NCBI GenBank assembly: GCA_016098155.1
Contig: JAAAJB010000059.1
Coordinates: 1 to 47,184 of the forward strand
Direction of reading: 5' to 3'
DNA length: 47,184 nt
DNA from: Actinomortierella ambigua
Taxonomy: Eukaryota; Mortierellomycota; Mortierellomycetes; Mortierellales; Mortierellaceae
The notes below the pieces were generated by a model. It made no database searches. It saw nothing but the letters and a program-made list of their open reading frames with translations, and had not been told where the DNA came from. Numbering within the stretch: the stretch's first letter is position 1; every line of letters begins with the position of its first letter. This document shows, in pieces, positions 14,440 through 26,206 of the stretch. The translations under genes were made by a program, and so were the position numbers.

Positions 14440-16155
14440 ATGGCACCACCAAAGTGGAAGACTGAAGTGGTGTCGTCGCACAAGTTTGACTTCATCAACA
14501 TGGAAGACTTCCACTCAGCTTCCTGTCTCTCTTACTTGCGATACCTTTGGGTATGGCTCATGTTTGCCATAACCATCCTCGTCAGCTGCGGTGACTTGTG
14601 GACCTGCTGCATACTCCTCATTCCTGGAGACTGGACCACGATCGTCCAACCCGCCATCGAGATTTCGACTGCCCGATGGATTTTCGCGGGCTGTATCCTT
14701 TTATCTTTTGGACTAGTCGTGTTCGATTTTGTCAAGGCCCGCCGAGTGATGAAGTCGAAAGACATTTCGTACGCCATCTCCAACCCGATTGTCTCCACTT
14801 TTTATTGCTTGAAAAAGTACGACCGCTTTTGTTTCATCATGAGGATCCGAAATTCGGACAAGATGGCAGACAAACTTGCGTTCTTTGTGTTTTTCCAGCT
14901 GAAAGGTGAGAAACTAATTGTTTGGGGTTGTCTCCATCAAGGATAATAAGGTTCAATTAACTATGGGCTCATTACTCATTCCTGCTGTTCTTTTCCTAGG
15001 CTGGGTGCACTTGATCGCGCAAGCACCTCGACAGGCGATCAATGTCATGGTGCTCTTCGCCTTCATCGATGCACAGGTTATCGGCCTGAGCCGCCAAGAC
15101 GAGCTTTACAACCAATTGCCGAGTGTGGTCGTCTTTACGTTTTATGTCATGGCATTCACATGCATTATATTTGTCATCTCGGCCTTTCTGACCTTGGTGG
15201 CATTCATCATCTGGATTCCTTTGGCGTGCAAGGTCCAGGGCAACCTCAAGAGATATGTTTGTCACAAGATGGACAAGCGCATCGAAGCCATCATCAAGGA
15301 GACCATCCAGGAACGAGCCAGAGAGGCCCAGATACTCGAGCACGACCAGGATGACAGTGGTGGCTCATCGCCTCGCACACCTCGCGCCAAACCTACGCTG
15401 CCCAATATTGATGTGATTCTTGCAAACACCAACCACGACGACCGTCACTATCTGCAGGCAGCCTATCAGCAACAACAGCGGCTGCAACTACAGCAACAGC
15501 AAGCCCAACTACAGCATCATGCCACCCTGGGGCAGAGTGAATACGATCTCCGCTCCAGCTACGACGGGCAGGACCTGGTCTCCCACCACTCTTCTCCACC
15601 TCACCACAAAGCAACTCACCGCCCACCTTCACCCCAGCACCGAGCTGGCTTCCAATCGTCTGCTACCCACCATCGAGTAGCTTTCCAATCACCACCAGTT
15701 CAACATCGACATCTACCCAATCGAAAGACGTCCGTCGCCTCTAGTTTTTCCAGCTATTCCCAAGGTCGTGCTTCAAGCGACCTCCACCCCGCTAGTCTCT
15801 ATCAGTCTAGCATTCACAGCACCGACACCGCCACCCGATCGAACCACTCGTATCCTATTCGACCTCACAGTAGCTCACGGCCACTTCGCCGCCAGACCAA
15901 TCTCGACAACTATCATGCGCAGCAGTCTTACTTTCCTTCTCTGCCATCCGTGTCAGCCAGTCAGTCAATGCACTATGGGTCGCAGGACGAATATCTGGCG
16001 TCAGCATACGTGGATCTCCCTACCCCTGGCTCTGAGCCCAATTCGATCCACTATTTGCCTGACTCGGGAGTGCTACCCGACACTAGCGATCCGATGTACC
16101 TTGCCATGACTGCTCCCTCGTCAGCTGGTTCACAGCGCTCTCTCGGTTCATTGAC

Positions 16156-16196
<41 letters not shown>

Positions 16197-17551
16197 GACA
16201 ACACTACGACTACCACCAACAGCAACAACAACAACACTATCACCAGCAACCCTGTCAAACTAGGAGCGTGTACCGACCTTGCACAATTGAGATGGAGCAG
16301 TACGATGCTCTCTACCGCGACTGGAGTGAGGCACATCACCGAGTCAAGCAGGCCCGCATGATACCCGGCCCATCACTCTCGTCATCCGTTCAACCCTCCA
16401 GTGCGAATTCTGCAGCAGCAGTAACAGCAGCGGGACCACCATCTACAAATTCCCGTCTCCAACCTCATGAATCCACCCTGCCCGGATCGTCAACGTCAGT
16501 ACCGACAGCCCCGTCTCCTAGTTTAAGCTCGACGCGAGGTGGATCCAGCCCTCATGTCCAGCCTTCTCGCACGTCGAGTCCCACATTGTCACAATACCAA
16601 AGGCCGTTGTCGGATGCGACAGCCAGTATAGATGACGGAGGCTATGTGAGAGCTGGGTCAAATCCTCCAGCAGGGCATGTCTCTGCTTCAAAGCTCTCAG
16701 TGAAGCCATCCAGTGGATCCCTAGACTCATCTTCATGGTCAGCGTATAGCAACATTGCCGCCCCTGCCACAAACACAACGGTCCCATTGCATAGTGCGCG
16801 TAAAGCAAGAGCGCCTCGGTCTTGGATGCCTGCAGCAACCGAAGGCAATAGTACCGAGGGCAACAAGGCTACTGTCACCACTGATGTCGAGGCGGAGGAT
16901 TCTGTGGCACCCTATATCACAGATGAGTGGCTTCAGATCGACGACTTGATTCTGGATATTACTTTGGACATGGACCCGCAGGTGCAAGCCTTCATGGAGC
17001 AGCAGCGCCCACAGGAGGCAGTGGCCAAGGCAGGTGACAAGCAAGAGCACGACGAGTATCAAGAGTCTTTGTTGGAGGAGCATCTTGGCAATATCGACGT
17101 ATCTCGTGTAGTGGATTCACCCGAAATCTCCACTGGCCCTGCTCGGAAGGATTTTTCTTCGGATGGTGGAAATAGCTGGCACTTTTACACTAAAGATGCC
17201 AATCATTACAGCCATCATCAACATCACTCTTTCCATGGCCACCACACTCCTCAGTATCCGTCTTCTGGGGCATCAATCCGCAACATCTCACAGACGTCCC
17301 TCAACTCAATGCCACTATCGCCCATTCTGCCGTTACATGGGAATCTGAGTCTGCCACACTCGCCGGCGGATTATGTCGAGTCACAGGGATCCCCGTCTTC
17401 CTTATCAGCGTACTTGCCTCCACCACCACTACGGTCTCTTACACACGGCACGCGGCCAAGCCTGGAGTCACTACAATCCGTCGCATCTTCAGCAACCCAA
17501 CGCAGGAAGCAAAGAGAGTTGTTCTATAAGGACATTGACGAAGGCATTTGA
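14440..17551 (+). CDS. KCH-type low-affinity potassium transporter with long Q-rich tail
   Basis: Two exons, 14440-14905 and 15000-17551, giving 1005 aa. The N-terminal part (about residues 14-265) resembles fungal KCH proteins (yeast Kch1/Prm6): KFDFINMEDF, then hydrophobic segments at about 34-57 and 78-98, the conserved stretch KARRVMKSKDISYAISNP, and further segments at about 157-180 and 200-235. KCH proteins are plasma-membrane proteins needed for low-affinity K+ uptake and for activating the Cch1-Mid1 calcium channel. The remaining 740 residues are disordered, rich in Gln, His, Ser and Pro. They include 13 Gln in a row (16157-16195, mostly CAG) and His-rich blocks. Yeast Kch1 is far shorter (about 500 aa), so the tail is an unusual extension with possible regulatory sites. 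The intron interrupts the membrane domain. Family assignment is from memory of the conserved blocks. Confidence 0.8.
16157..16195 (+). repeat. CAG microsatellite encoding 13 Gln
   Basis: Twelve CAG codons and one CAA, in frame in the KCH-type transporter tail. The near-pure CAG run makes it prone to length change. Confidence 0.9.
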
Positions 17552-17817
17552 GGGCCACGCTACACCAATGTGCACACTCTGTTACATCGTGATTTACAAA
17601 AACAAAAAAAAAAGCCAATGTACTTTTAGGATACTCCATCTTTTATTTTCCATGGCGATGGCGCCTTTTTTCTTTGACATACTCGTCCCCAAAGAATATT
17701 AAGATCCACATGTGGTCTTTGTGCAACTGAAGGGGTGCCTTGCAGCCAAAGATAGTTGGCGTCCACACATGTGTCGACTTTTATTTTTTTTTCATCAGCC
17801 CGATACACTTGAGCGGC

Positions 17818-17824
17818 TATAAAA
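17818..17824 (+). promoter_or_regulatory. TATA box of the six-exon orphan gene
   Basis: TATAAAA about 61 nt upstream of the ATG at 17885, in a good position for a short 5' leader. Confidence 0.6.
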
Positions 17825-17884
17825 GGTCCTCCAAAAGAGACTTGGTCGAATCCAATTCATTCATACTTCCCCTCGCACTCCCCA

Positions 17885-19429
17885 ATGCCAAGCATAAGTT
17901 CACTCCCTCCTCCACCAACACTCCTTGCCACCTTTTTACAAACCCGATACCCATCACAAGTAGTCGCGTGGGTGCAGTATATCTACGAGGGCGAGGAAGG
18001 CCCGCGGTTTTGTTACAACGTGAGCCTTGGGTATGCCTACCAGCAGGCGTTGGACCCTATTCGCCATCGTACGGATCCTCAATACTACTCGATCAACAAT
18101 CGCTGTAATGTGCTACCTCACCAGACACTCTTGGTAGCACGCGTCTGTTCTATCAGAACAACACTCCTTTTATTTACGACTGCTTTGTTTTGTTTTGGTG
18201 GGTTCTGGGTAGGTCCTGGAAATGTTCTTGACAGCCCCACAAGGGTTTATCACGTTGAGCCATATCTCCCTGTTTCCGAGGTCAGGCGCATTAACAGCTT
18301 GCCATTCGAGGTGTACATTACCGACGGTTGCGACAGCCGCCGAATTGAAGTTGCTCATGGCTCTTGGTTAGTATAACATTGACAGAGTCTTTGTCTGTAA
18401 GACGAGACCTATGCCCCGCTTTTTTCATTTTTGGTCTTGACGCTCATCTCTGGTGTATTCTCTTTGTTCTTTATCTTTCGGGGCAGTGGTATTCCTGAAC
18501 ACTACTCTCTAGTTAACCTAGACTTTGAGAACGAGTTTCTTCACATTGTGTTCGATGCGTCAAGTTGCACGGATTTCTCCCTTCCACCGCTGCACAACTT
18601 CCTCATGTCAGCTTCATCGGACGAGATGTCACCTCCCCACGCAGCACCTCCATCGGGGCAGTACTTTACAATGCCAATGCAGGCTTCGGCCTGGTATCCA
18701 GGGCCCTCGTCTACGAACATGACAAATACGTTCACCTCCTTTCAATGTGGTCCAGGTCATGTAGCGAAAAGGTACTTGGGTACTTGCCCCGAAAGAGACG
18801 TTGCTCTACTGCTCTACTTTGCTTCGTCAGTATGGCAATCGCAATCGGGTGCGGAGCACCATCCTCGGAAACGGCGTCGATCGTCTTCTCGCGATCCCTC
18901 CTCCGCGGATACAGAGCCACGCAAGGTGGTGCAGGATGGCGAAATTGAACAATCGAGTGATATTTGGTCTTCCACTCTAGAGTCGAGCTCCCAGACCCAT
19001 CACTCTCCTCCTTCTCCTTCTCTACAGCAACGTGGTGACGAGGAAGAACCGGATCTACAGGAAGAGAAACCTACGCTCTTGCAGTCATATTCATCCGCCT
19101 GCTCGCCTTCCGAAACTTTTCATCCTGCCATTCGCTCCCCTTCCCTTGAATTCTATATATTGCCCGTGATAGATTAGCCTTTTTTGCTATGATTTGCCCA
19201 CTATTGCATAGATTTGTTCGAAAGTGCTTCTTTCTTTCACTCGTGCTACGTGGTTGTGTAGCAGCAGCAGCACTATGTGTTCTTACCCACCCGCTCGAGT
19301 CAACGAAAGCTGAACGACAGTTTCAAAGAGATTGTGTCTATGGGTCCCCAAGAAGGTTCAACACCGGAGGCAATACGGTCATGGCCTTCAAGGAGATCTC
19401 AAGCATATAGTGAAGATGGCGAAGAATAA
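17885..19429 (+). CDS. Unrecognised protein, six-exon model
   Basis: I do not recognise a family. The proposed exons are 17885-18104, 18213-18366, 18487-18558, 18612-18760, 18831-19165 and 19262-19429, giving 365 aa with consistent phases. The least certain junctions are the donors at 18559 (GTCAAG), 18761 (GTAGCG) and 19166 (GTGATA). The first 210 residues look globular, with segments such as SLPFEVYITDG, NLDFENEFLHIVFDA and ALVYEHDKYVHLL. The rest is disordered, Ser/Glu-rich, with a basic cluster PRKRRR that could be a nuclear localisation signal. The last exon is supported by a clean protein-like frame (QQQHYVFLPTRSS...) entered in phase. A TATA box sits 61 nt before the ATG. Without the smaller introns, the region would read as overlapping open frames. 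A regulatory or DNA-associated role is possible but not shown. Confidence 0.55.
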
Positions 19430-19931
19430 AGAGGCCAGAGTAGCAAGTGATACATCAACGAGGTCGGGCGAGAGCAGGTCTGCTCCGAGTAATACCTGAG
19501 TCGTTGTCTCGTCACCACCATACTGGCTGCCGTTGTACGAATAGCCTCCTGGGGATGTCACTCGAAGAGTTGGATATCGCTCGAGGCATAAGAGACTTGT
19601 TCACTGTAGGTCATCCGCTGCAAGCAAAAAAGTTACTCTGATACATCCGCTAGAGCTAAAGAGGCCATACTGTTTTGACCGAACCCACCTACTGGACGGT
19701 CGACGCAGAATGATAGAGGACTCGCCGCCTTGACCTTCGAAGATATTGGTGTCTTCATCATCCAGCGCGAGCTCTAGTAGAGGGCGTGTGTATCTTCCTC
19801 TGCATAGGCAATAATTGGCGACAAATGGATTTTCTGCCACCATTTCTATTGCAAGTCACACCTCGCCCCGCCGGGGCATCGAGACTAAACAGATCCGGAT
19901 GCACAAACTTCATTCCATGCACTTACACACC
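19430..19931. other. Region between orphan gene and mS41, with coding-like minus strand
   Basis: The minus strand from an ATG at 19843 reads a protein-like 50-codon frame (with LLELALDDEDTNIFEG) to a GTAGGT donor-like site at 19692. Further downstream, 19600-19490, other minus frames also look coding but need incompatible phases. This may be a small divergent gene, a broken gene, or chance. It lies only 88 bp from the mS41 start and overlaps its promoter. Confidence 0.3.
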
Positions 19932-20495
19932 ATGGCATCCATTTTGACACGGCTTCGCATCACTTCCCCTGCTTCTGTCCGTCTTCTGCACTCTGGCGCT
20001 GCCAGCAAGCCTATCCCCGCCCCTCGTGGTACAGAATAATGGACTTTCTCCTTCGTTGTCCCTCTTGTATCTGGTCATGCTTTGCCCCCCTGTTGTTCTT
20101 TATCCTGACCACGCTTACTTGCTGACACCGATGAATGCTTTTAGGGGATATCACCGATCACACAGTCTTCTTGACGAAGATTGGTCGCGGCTCCGAATCG
20201 GCTGCCGACAAGTTCAAGTCGTGGGAGCATCTGTTCACTGCAACACGGGCAGAGATGAAGGCCGACATGGGTCTCTCTGTTAAGCAGCGCAAATGGATCA
20301 AGGGCTGGACCGAGAAGTACCGGTAAGGAGGGGAAACAATACACATTGAACATGAAGTCCACAATCGATCTGTAGTATACATTACTAAAGACTCCAAAAA
20401 AAAATGTCGATCTCTTGTGATTTGAATGCTCTTCTAGCCAAGGCGTAGATCCGTACAACATCCCCGCCAAGCCCCCAAAGAAGAAGACCAAGTAA
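19932..20495 (+). CDS. FYV4: Mitochondrial small ribosomal subunit protein mS41 (IGR motif)
   Basis: Three exons, 19932-20028, 20145-20322 and 20438-20495, giving 110 aa. The first 25 residues are basic and hydroxylated (MASILTRLRITSPASVRLLHSG), a mitochondrial presequence. The core FLTKIGRGSESAADKFKSWEHLF is the IGR motif that defines the Fyv4/mS41 family, followed by a Lys-rich C-terminus (PAKPPKKKTK). mS41 is a component of the mitoribosomal small subunit. Upstream in-frame ATGs exist (19902 and 19917), but the ATG at 19932 gives the best presequence. The stop codon is 108 bp from the 3' end of the opposite-strand gene, so the two transcripts probably overlap at their tails. Confidence 0.88.
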
Positions 20496-20603
20496 AAAAA
20501 GCCTTTGACCCCACTTTCATTTTTTCATAACATGTATTTCATAAAAAGACATAAGTCATCATATCCGTTTTGCCACCAAAAGCAAAAAGTTTTACACCCC
20601 CCT

Positions 20604-22723
20604 CTATCTACCCTTGCATGGCTTCCTCCTAAGTGGATGCTGCGCGACCAGCCTCAGGAGAAGCCCCGACAGGGCCGAATCCAATCGTGGACGCAGATGC
20701 GACACTTTCTTCGCTGCCACGACCGATGTCTGCAGTCTCTTCTTGCGCGCCATCCTCCATCGCTTGCGCCACCCTCTTGTCAGCTCGACCACATCTGGAG
20801 GATCGTCCATGCTGTCGATGTTGTCTACTCTACTGCTCTTCTTTGTATCCCAGCTGATCACGTCTTGCATCGCCAGCAACGATGGCAGCTCGACCTCATC
20901 GAGATGGTCTTGTGGTGAGTCAACCATAGTCACCGTTGCCAAGATACTACCACCACCATCACCGCGTTCGGTAGCTCCATGGCTGCTGTCGTTGTCGTCT
21001 TGCGGCAGCTGCAGCACCTCCGACTCACTCTCAATCATGCAAATATCTCGGAGTCCGTATCGGTGTGGTGGCGCTTCGCCGCTTCCATCCGCGCCAGCTG
21101 CTGTCTGCTGGTACTGGTGCTCGCCGGTCGACGATGAGGAGTTTTGGCCACCCCCATCGCCACCATCACGACCACCACCACCACCACCACGGCCATCGTC
21201 CCCTCCACCGTCACCATCCGATCCACGACCTCCTCCGCCTCTGTCCACACCACCGCTGTTCGTTGCGGCGGAGGGCATCGTTTCCGCCGGCGGGCCATAG
21301 AACGTGACGACGACGGCCGAGACCAAGTGCGGAGGGATGGTGAGTGGCACGGTCGCGAGCTGTTGGGCGATCAATGCTGGGGAGGGTGTGGCGATCGGGA
21401 GCGTGTAGTGGTTCCTGATGGCTGACTGTGGGATATACTCGACCAGGATCTTTAAAGCCGTGCTGGGGATTTCGAGACGACGCCTTTTTTTAAGAAGAAG
21501 ATGAAGAAGAAGAAGAAGAAGAAAAAGAAGAAGAAGAAAAAATTACAGCAGAGAAAAAGAGTGGGAGAGGGAGTGATGAGTGAGAATCAACTGAAAGAAG
21601 AAAGCAACAAACTATCACACTCGCGCATGCAAATCTCCACCTACGGTCGATCCTGTCGGCCAACGGCATAGTATTCGGTAGGATCGTTCGGCACCACGAA
21701 CCGGACAGCCACCACGTCTAGAGGGATGCCAAGCATCTCGTACAACTCTGGATACAAGATGTAGGAGTACCAGGCCGAGTTGTCGGAATAGTCGGTACTG
21801 TCGACACGAAGCGGATACTGAAAGATGCATGGTGTCAACGCATTATCGCCCCACACCCGAAAGTGGACAGGCACGCAAGTCGGCTCCGCCTCGAGGATCG
21901 CTAGGACGGAAGCAGAGAGTGCTTGCGGTGAAGAAACGGAAGAATGCTCGCCACCCAGTGAGGGGGGTGTAGAGGCCGTTGGCGAGCCAAAGGGGGTGGT
22001 GCTCGAGGAGATCCCTTGTGAGACGTTCTGCATCAATCGAGCGTGGTGAGTTTGGAATGGGGATGGGAAGGGAGGGGGGGTAAGAGAAAGGAAGAGTCGA
22101 CTAGAAGGAGGAGAATGAAGGAGGACAACGAAGAAGGAGAAATAAGGGGAACGAGGACAAGAAAAGAAGTGAACGTGGCCGGTATTGCAGAGCGGTCCGT
22201 ATAAGAAATGGTTGGGTCTATAGAATTATTGTGGTTCAACAGGCAGGTTCAACCGTTGCCATGCGTACTTAGCCCCATGCTGGCTTGGCTCTCGATAGAG
22301 ATGGTTCATTCTTCCGTTGTCGCAGCCCCCTCTTTGGGGAAACGCTGCCAGTGGAGGGTTCACCAACCTTTGAAGGAGGCTGACAGCCGCTCTCGCCCCC
22401 TCCCCCTCCTCTTCATCCTGCGCCTGAATTAGCTCCTGCTACATCAGCCTCCGCAGCATTGCCGCCCACCTCGGACTGCTGCTTCTGCTGCTGCTACCTT
22501 TGTCTGCACCACACCCCACGGGCCATGTCACGCAGAGTGAAGTGGTGATGTGTATAGAAATTATGGAAAGTTGTCATCCTAATCGGGGCATTACCGACGT
22601 CCTTTTGTTGTGGGTATGCCAAACCCCATGATTGCGAGAAAGAAGAGGGGGGGGTGGGGTAAGGCCTTACAACATTGGAGTCTCTCCCCCTCCCCTCACC
22701 CGATCCATGTTCAACTTTTCCAT
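20604..22723 (-). CDS. Unrecognised Gly/Ser-rich protein, four-exon model
   Basis: I do not recognise a family. The preferred minus-strand exons are 22723-22700, 22493-22443, 22027-21645 and 21462-20604, giving 438 aa. The first two are tiny (24 and 51 nt) but both join in phase 0 through good splice sites. A simpler model starts at the ATG at 22033 (415 aa). Residues about 55-190 look globular, with VPVHFRVWGDNALTPCIF, AWYSYILYPELYEMLG and DRPTALKILVEYIPQS. A long Gly/Asp/Arg-rich low-complexity region follows, then an acidic stretch and a basic C-terminus (WRKRWRMARKKR) that might target the nucleus. The first splice (exon 22493 to 22443) encodes QQQKQQSEVGGNAAEAD. The gene is tail-to-tail with mS41. 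The last two exons are fairly secure; the first two are tentative. Confidence 0.55.
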
Positions 22724-23358
22724 TTGACGAAGCTATGAGTACTCCCCAGTTCAGGGCATGCACATAAGTGGTTTTGTTGCAAAATTGCTCAATGTGTTAA
22801 AAAATACATATGTCTGAACAAGGTATACTACCACAACAACAAACCACAAAAAATGCCATTTATGCCTACCAAGGGGCGTGCAATGCGTAAGCTTCCCTTT
22901 TTTTTTTCTTCGTGGGCATCGATGGCAGAGGGTCATCTCTCACATTGGAGCTGAACAGATAGATGAGGGTTGGAGAGGGGGGTGTGTGTTTTTTCTGTCA
23001 CGGACGTCAAGACTACCCGTCGAAGGATACAGGGCGCAGCAATATCATTGCCTCCTCCAAGAGTGTCTGTGCAAAATCTACTCTCGTTAGACTATCTTCC
23101 GACTGGAATGGCCAAGAGCAGTGGTAATCCCCCGCAAAGGATACAGTCATCGTGAGGTAAATTTGCATATGGTTGTGGTTGTTTGTGTCGCCACGCAGTG
23201 CAAAAGTCCACGATTGTCTCCACAAGAAACTGTTGCATAGCGGGGAAAGGGGGGGGGGGGCAGCGTGACTTTTTTTATCACGCCTAATCAATATACCTTT
23301 TTTGTGAGAGAGAAAGAGTTGGAGTGCTTCCTTTCCTCTTCACTCATTCAACAACACC
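22724..23358. other. Intergenic region between two divergent genes
   Basis: Promoter region for the minus-strand orphan gene and the TPR-like gene. It contains poly-T (22898-22910), a run of G (about 23250-23261) and otherwise nothing recognisable. Confidence 0.5.
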
Positions 23359-26206
23359 ATGAAGAAACACATTGGACGATCCGGCGCCAAGGACAAGAAG
23401 AAGGCAGCGGCCGCTGCTAAAGAGCCTCAGACCTGGGAGGAGTACATGGAAGGTAAAAAAGAATATGTATATGCATATGGAATGAAAGAAGAAACAAGTC
23501 ATTCAGGCGCCGATTGGTTTTATGCCCTGCATCTTTTCATCCCATGCATTCCATATTTTTCACCATGGAATGCCCGCATGGCACGATTCCCCGCATTCGT
23601 CTCGCGATCATGCCTACGCGGCAGCCTTGTCAGCCGAGCGTGCGGAAGAGTTACCTCTACCTTGCTCTCTGGACCAATTATTCACATGTTTGTTTCGCCT
23701 TTCTACCCTAAAAAAATCTTAGAGGGCGTCTTGCTCGAGGAGAAAGGTAGGCTACTGCAAGATCACTCAGGAGAGAGAGAGAGAGAGAGTGAGGGGTAGG
23801 GACAGGCTGTTTGTGAGAGGACTGAATCTTCATGCTTTCCCTCGCTTTGTCGTACAACGAGGGGGGGGGGCAGAGGAAAGATGCTCACGCGACCAAATTG
23901 TGAAGAATCCATTGGCAACCCTTTGGAGCGAGCGTGTCAAGAATATCTCTTGTTTTTTTTGGTCGCCCCAGCCATTTGAAGTGTGGACAAAAAAAACAGT
24001 GTCCAGGGAAAACAAATGACAAAAAAACTGATGATGGTTGTATTTGATGATATGAATAGGCGAACGTTATGCCACTGGCGAGAAGGCTCGCCGCTATTAC
24101 GAGAAGGCGGGTGACATGTACCATAAGGCGCACCGTCTGAACCCTCAAGACGCCGACATCATCTACAACCTGTAAGTCGACAGAGATGGAGGAGTCTCGA
24201 GAGAGCACGACAGACAAGGGGAGAGGAGGGATTGGAGAGCCTTTTTTCTCAAGAACAAGGAGTTAGTGATTTGGGCTGAGCAGCTGTGCATGTGTGTTTA
24301 TGAGATTGATATTAACTAGTTCTATTTTTTGCTTTTGTGGCTACGATTTGGCTGACAACAATCATCACCCTATTTCCATATCGTTGATCATCATGCTTTA
24401 TCCATCCAATTTGATGTCTTGTAGTGGGCGTATCCTGTACATTCTCGTGGATTTCACCTTCTCGCCGTGCCAAAAGCTGTCGCTCCTGAATGCATCGATC
24501 CTTCGATTCCGCAAGGCGCTCAACTACGACCCCGACAACGCAGACTCGCTCTTCAACCTGGGCCAGGCGATGGCAACTCATGCTGACCTTATTCAGGACC
24601 ATACGGAGGACGAGGAGCATGACCACGATCACGGCGAGAGCGCTGAAAACTCGACGGGTGTCGACAATCCCGAGGAGCAGGCGGCCATCGAGCTCCAGGA
24701 GGCCGTTGCGCTCTTTGAACGTTGTTTCGTCCTGCAACAGCGCGACCTCTTTGAGGCCGTCCAGTTGGCCCATCCGACCGAAGAGGCTGACAAGGTCGAG
24801 AAGCCCGAAGGACTGGCGGAGCAGGAGCAGCGCGAGCTGTCAGCTCAGGCCGGTGTGCTGATCGACACCTTGATCTCGACCTCTCAGGCCCTGACCTCGT
24901 TGGCCTTTTCCGTCGAAGATCCTCTTCGTGCCAAGGACTACTACAAGCAAGGTAAGCTGGTTTGAGTGTCTTGTCAAAAAAAAAAGGTTCAATAGAGGAG
25001 GAGACTCTCTTCCTCTTCTTCGTTTCATTCTTTCTTGCTCTGCTTCTTTCCAGGTGAAAGATTGACTTGTAGCCTTTAAACTCATGTCCGTTCTTTCTTG
25101 GGTTTTGTCCTTGCCAAATCGAAAAAAAAACTCTTTGAATAGGCATCGACAAGCTTGAGATCGCCTTGGGAGTCGCTGGCGATCGCTTGCTGTGGCCACA
25201 GGAAGACGAGGACGAGAAGAAGAAGGGTAAGGGCAGGGATTTGGATGCAGCGTCGTCGACCCTGTCGCTGTTGGGCGATGATGAGATGGATGGCGAAATC
25301 GCCCCGGCCGTGAGGCCTGTCTCTGTCTTCCGTGAGGCCGAGCCTTCGAGCGAGACGGTGAAAAAGGCCGAGAAGCTGTGCGATATCCATCTGCAGTATT
25401 CGAACCTGCTGTCGTCGCAGTCGGACCGTTCATTCCAAGACACGGGCAAGATCAACGAGGACCTTTACGAGGCGTCGCTGAGGCACCTGGACATTGTTTT
25501 GGGCCAGCAGCCTCGTCATGTCGAGGCCCTGTGTGACAAGGGTGACATGCTGGGTTCGTGGGCACAAGGCCTGGTCGCATACGTGATCGACACTGGTGCG
25601 GATAGCGAGAATGGCGCCGATTCCGAGGTGACGGCGTGGGACTCTGCTTCGAACGTGGCCCTGGCCGAGGCGCCCAAGCGGGAGGTGGCGTCGGCGCGGT
25701 CGCAGGCGAGCCTGTCGAAGCGCATCTGGCAGCTGTTTGCGCTGGCGACGCGGTCGTTCCTGTCGGCGTTGGAGGTGGAGCCGCAGAACACGTCGATTCT
25801 GGAGAAGCTGGGAGATATTCATTGGACGCGATCGCGTCTGGGGTCGGCGGTGGCGGTCAAGAACCGGGCTCAGCTGCTGAACAATGCCAACGTGTACTAC
25901 CGCTATGCTTGGGAGTCGTGCCGTGAAACCGGAGCTGGAGGTGGAGCAGCGGGAGCAGGCGGTGCTTCGAATGGTGGCCAGGACAGTGTGGATGAAGAGC
26001 AACGGCTCGAGATCCTGTTGAGCTGGGCACAGGTTCTTCGGGCGATGCCTGGACGGCAAGAGGATGTCCTCCGTGTTTTGAAGCAGTGGAAGCGCTATGG
26101 TGGTACCAAGCAGATGCTGAAGGATCTCATCGAGGGTCATGCTAGCGATATCCTGCAGGAGGACTTTTTGGAGTTTGCATTGGACCTTGTCCGCAAGGGT
26201 CTGTAA
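23359..26206 (+). CDS. TPR-like helical repeat protein
   Basis: Exons are 23359-23452, 24060-24171, 24425-24951 and 25143-26206, giving 598 aa. The phases agree. The N-terminus is very basic (MKKHIGRSGAKDKKK). TPR-like helix pairs are visible: YYEKAGDMYHKAHRLNPQDADIIYNL, FRKALNYDPDNADSLFNLGQA, and later a block around FLSALEVEPQNTSILEKLGDIHW with the canonical G/A/P spacing. An acidic His/Asp/Glu insertion (about residues 120-150) and a Gly/Ala stretch interrupt the repeats. Such proteins act as scaffolds; the partner is unknown. The first intron is 607 nt, large for this window. The possible extra intron within exon 3 near its start could not be judged. A poly-A tract follows the stop codon directly. 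Confidence 0.75.

Noticed and set aside
24589..25455. 288-codon minus-strand open frame in the TPR-like gene
   Set aside because: Antisense shadow of exons 3-4; it runs across an intron and has no domain.
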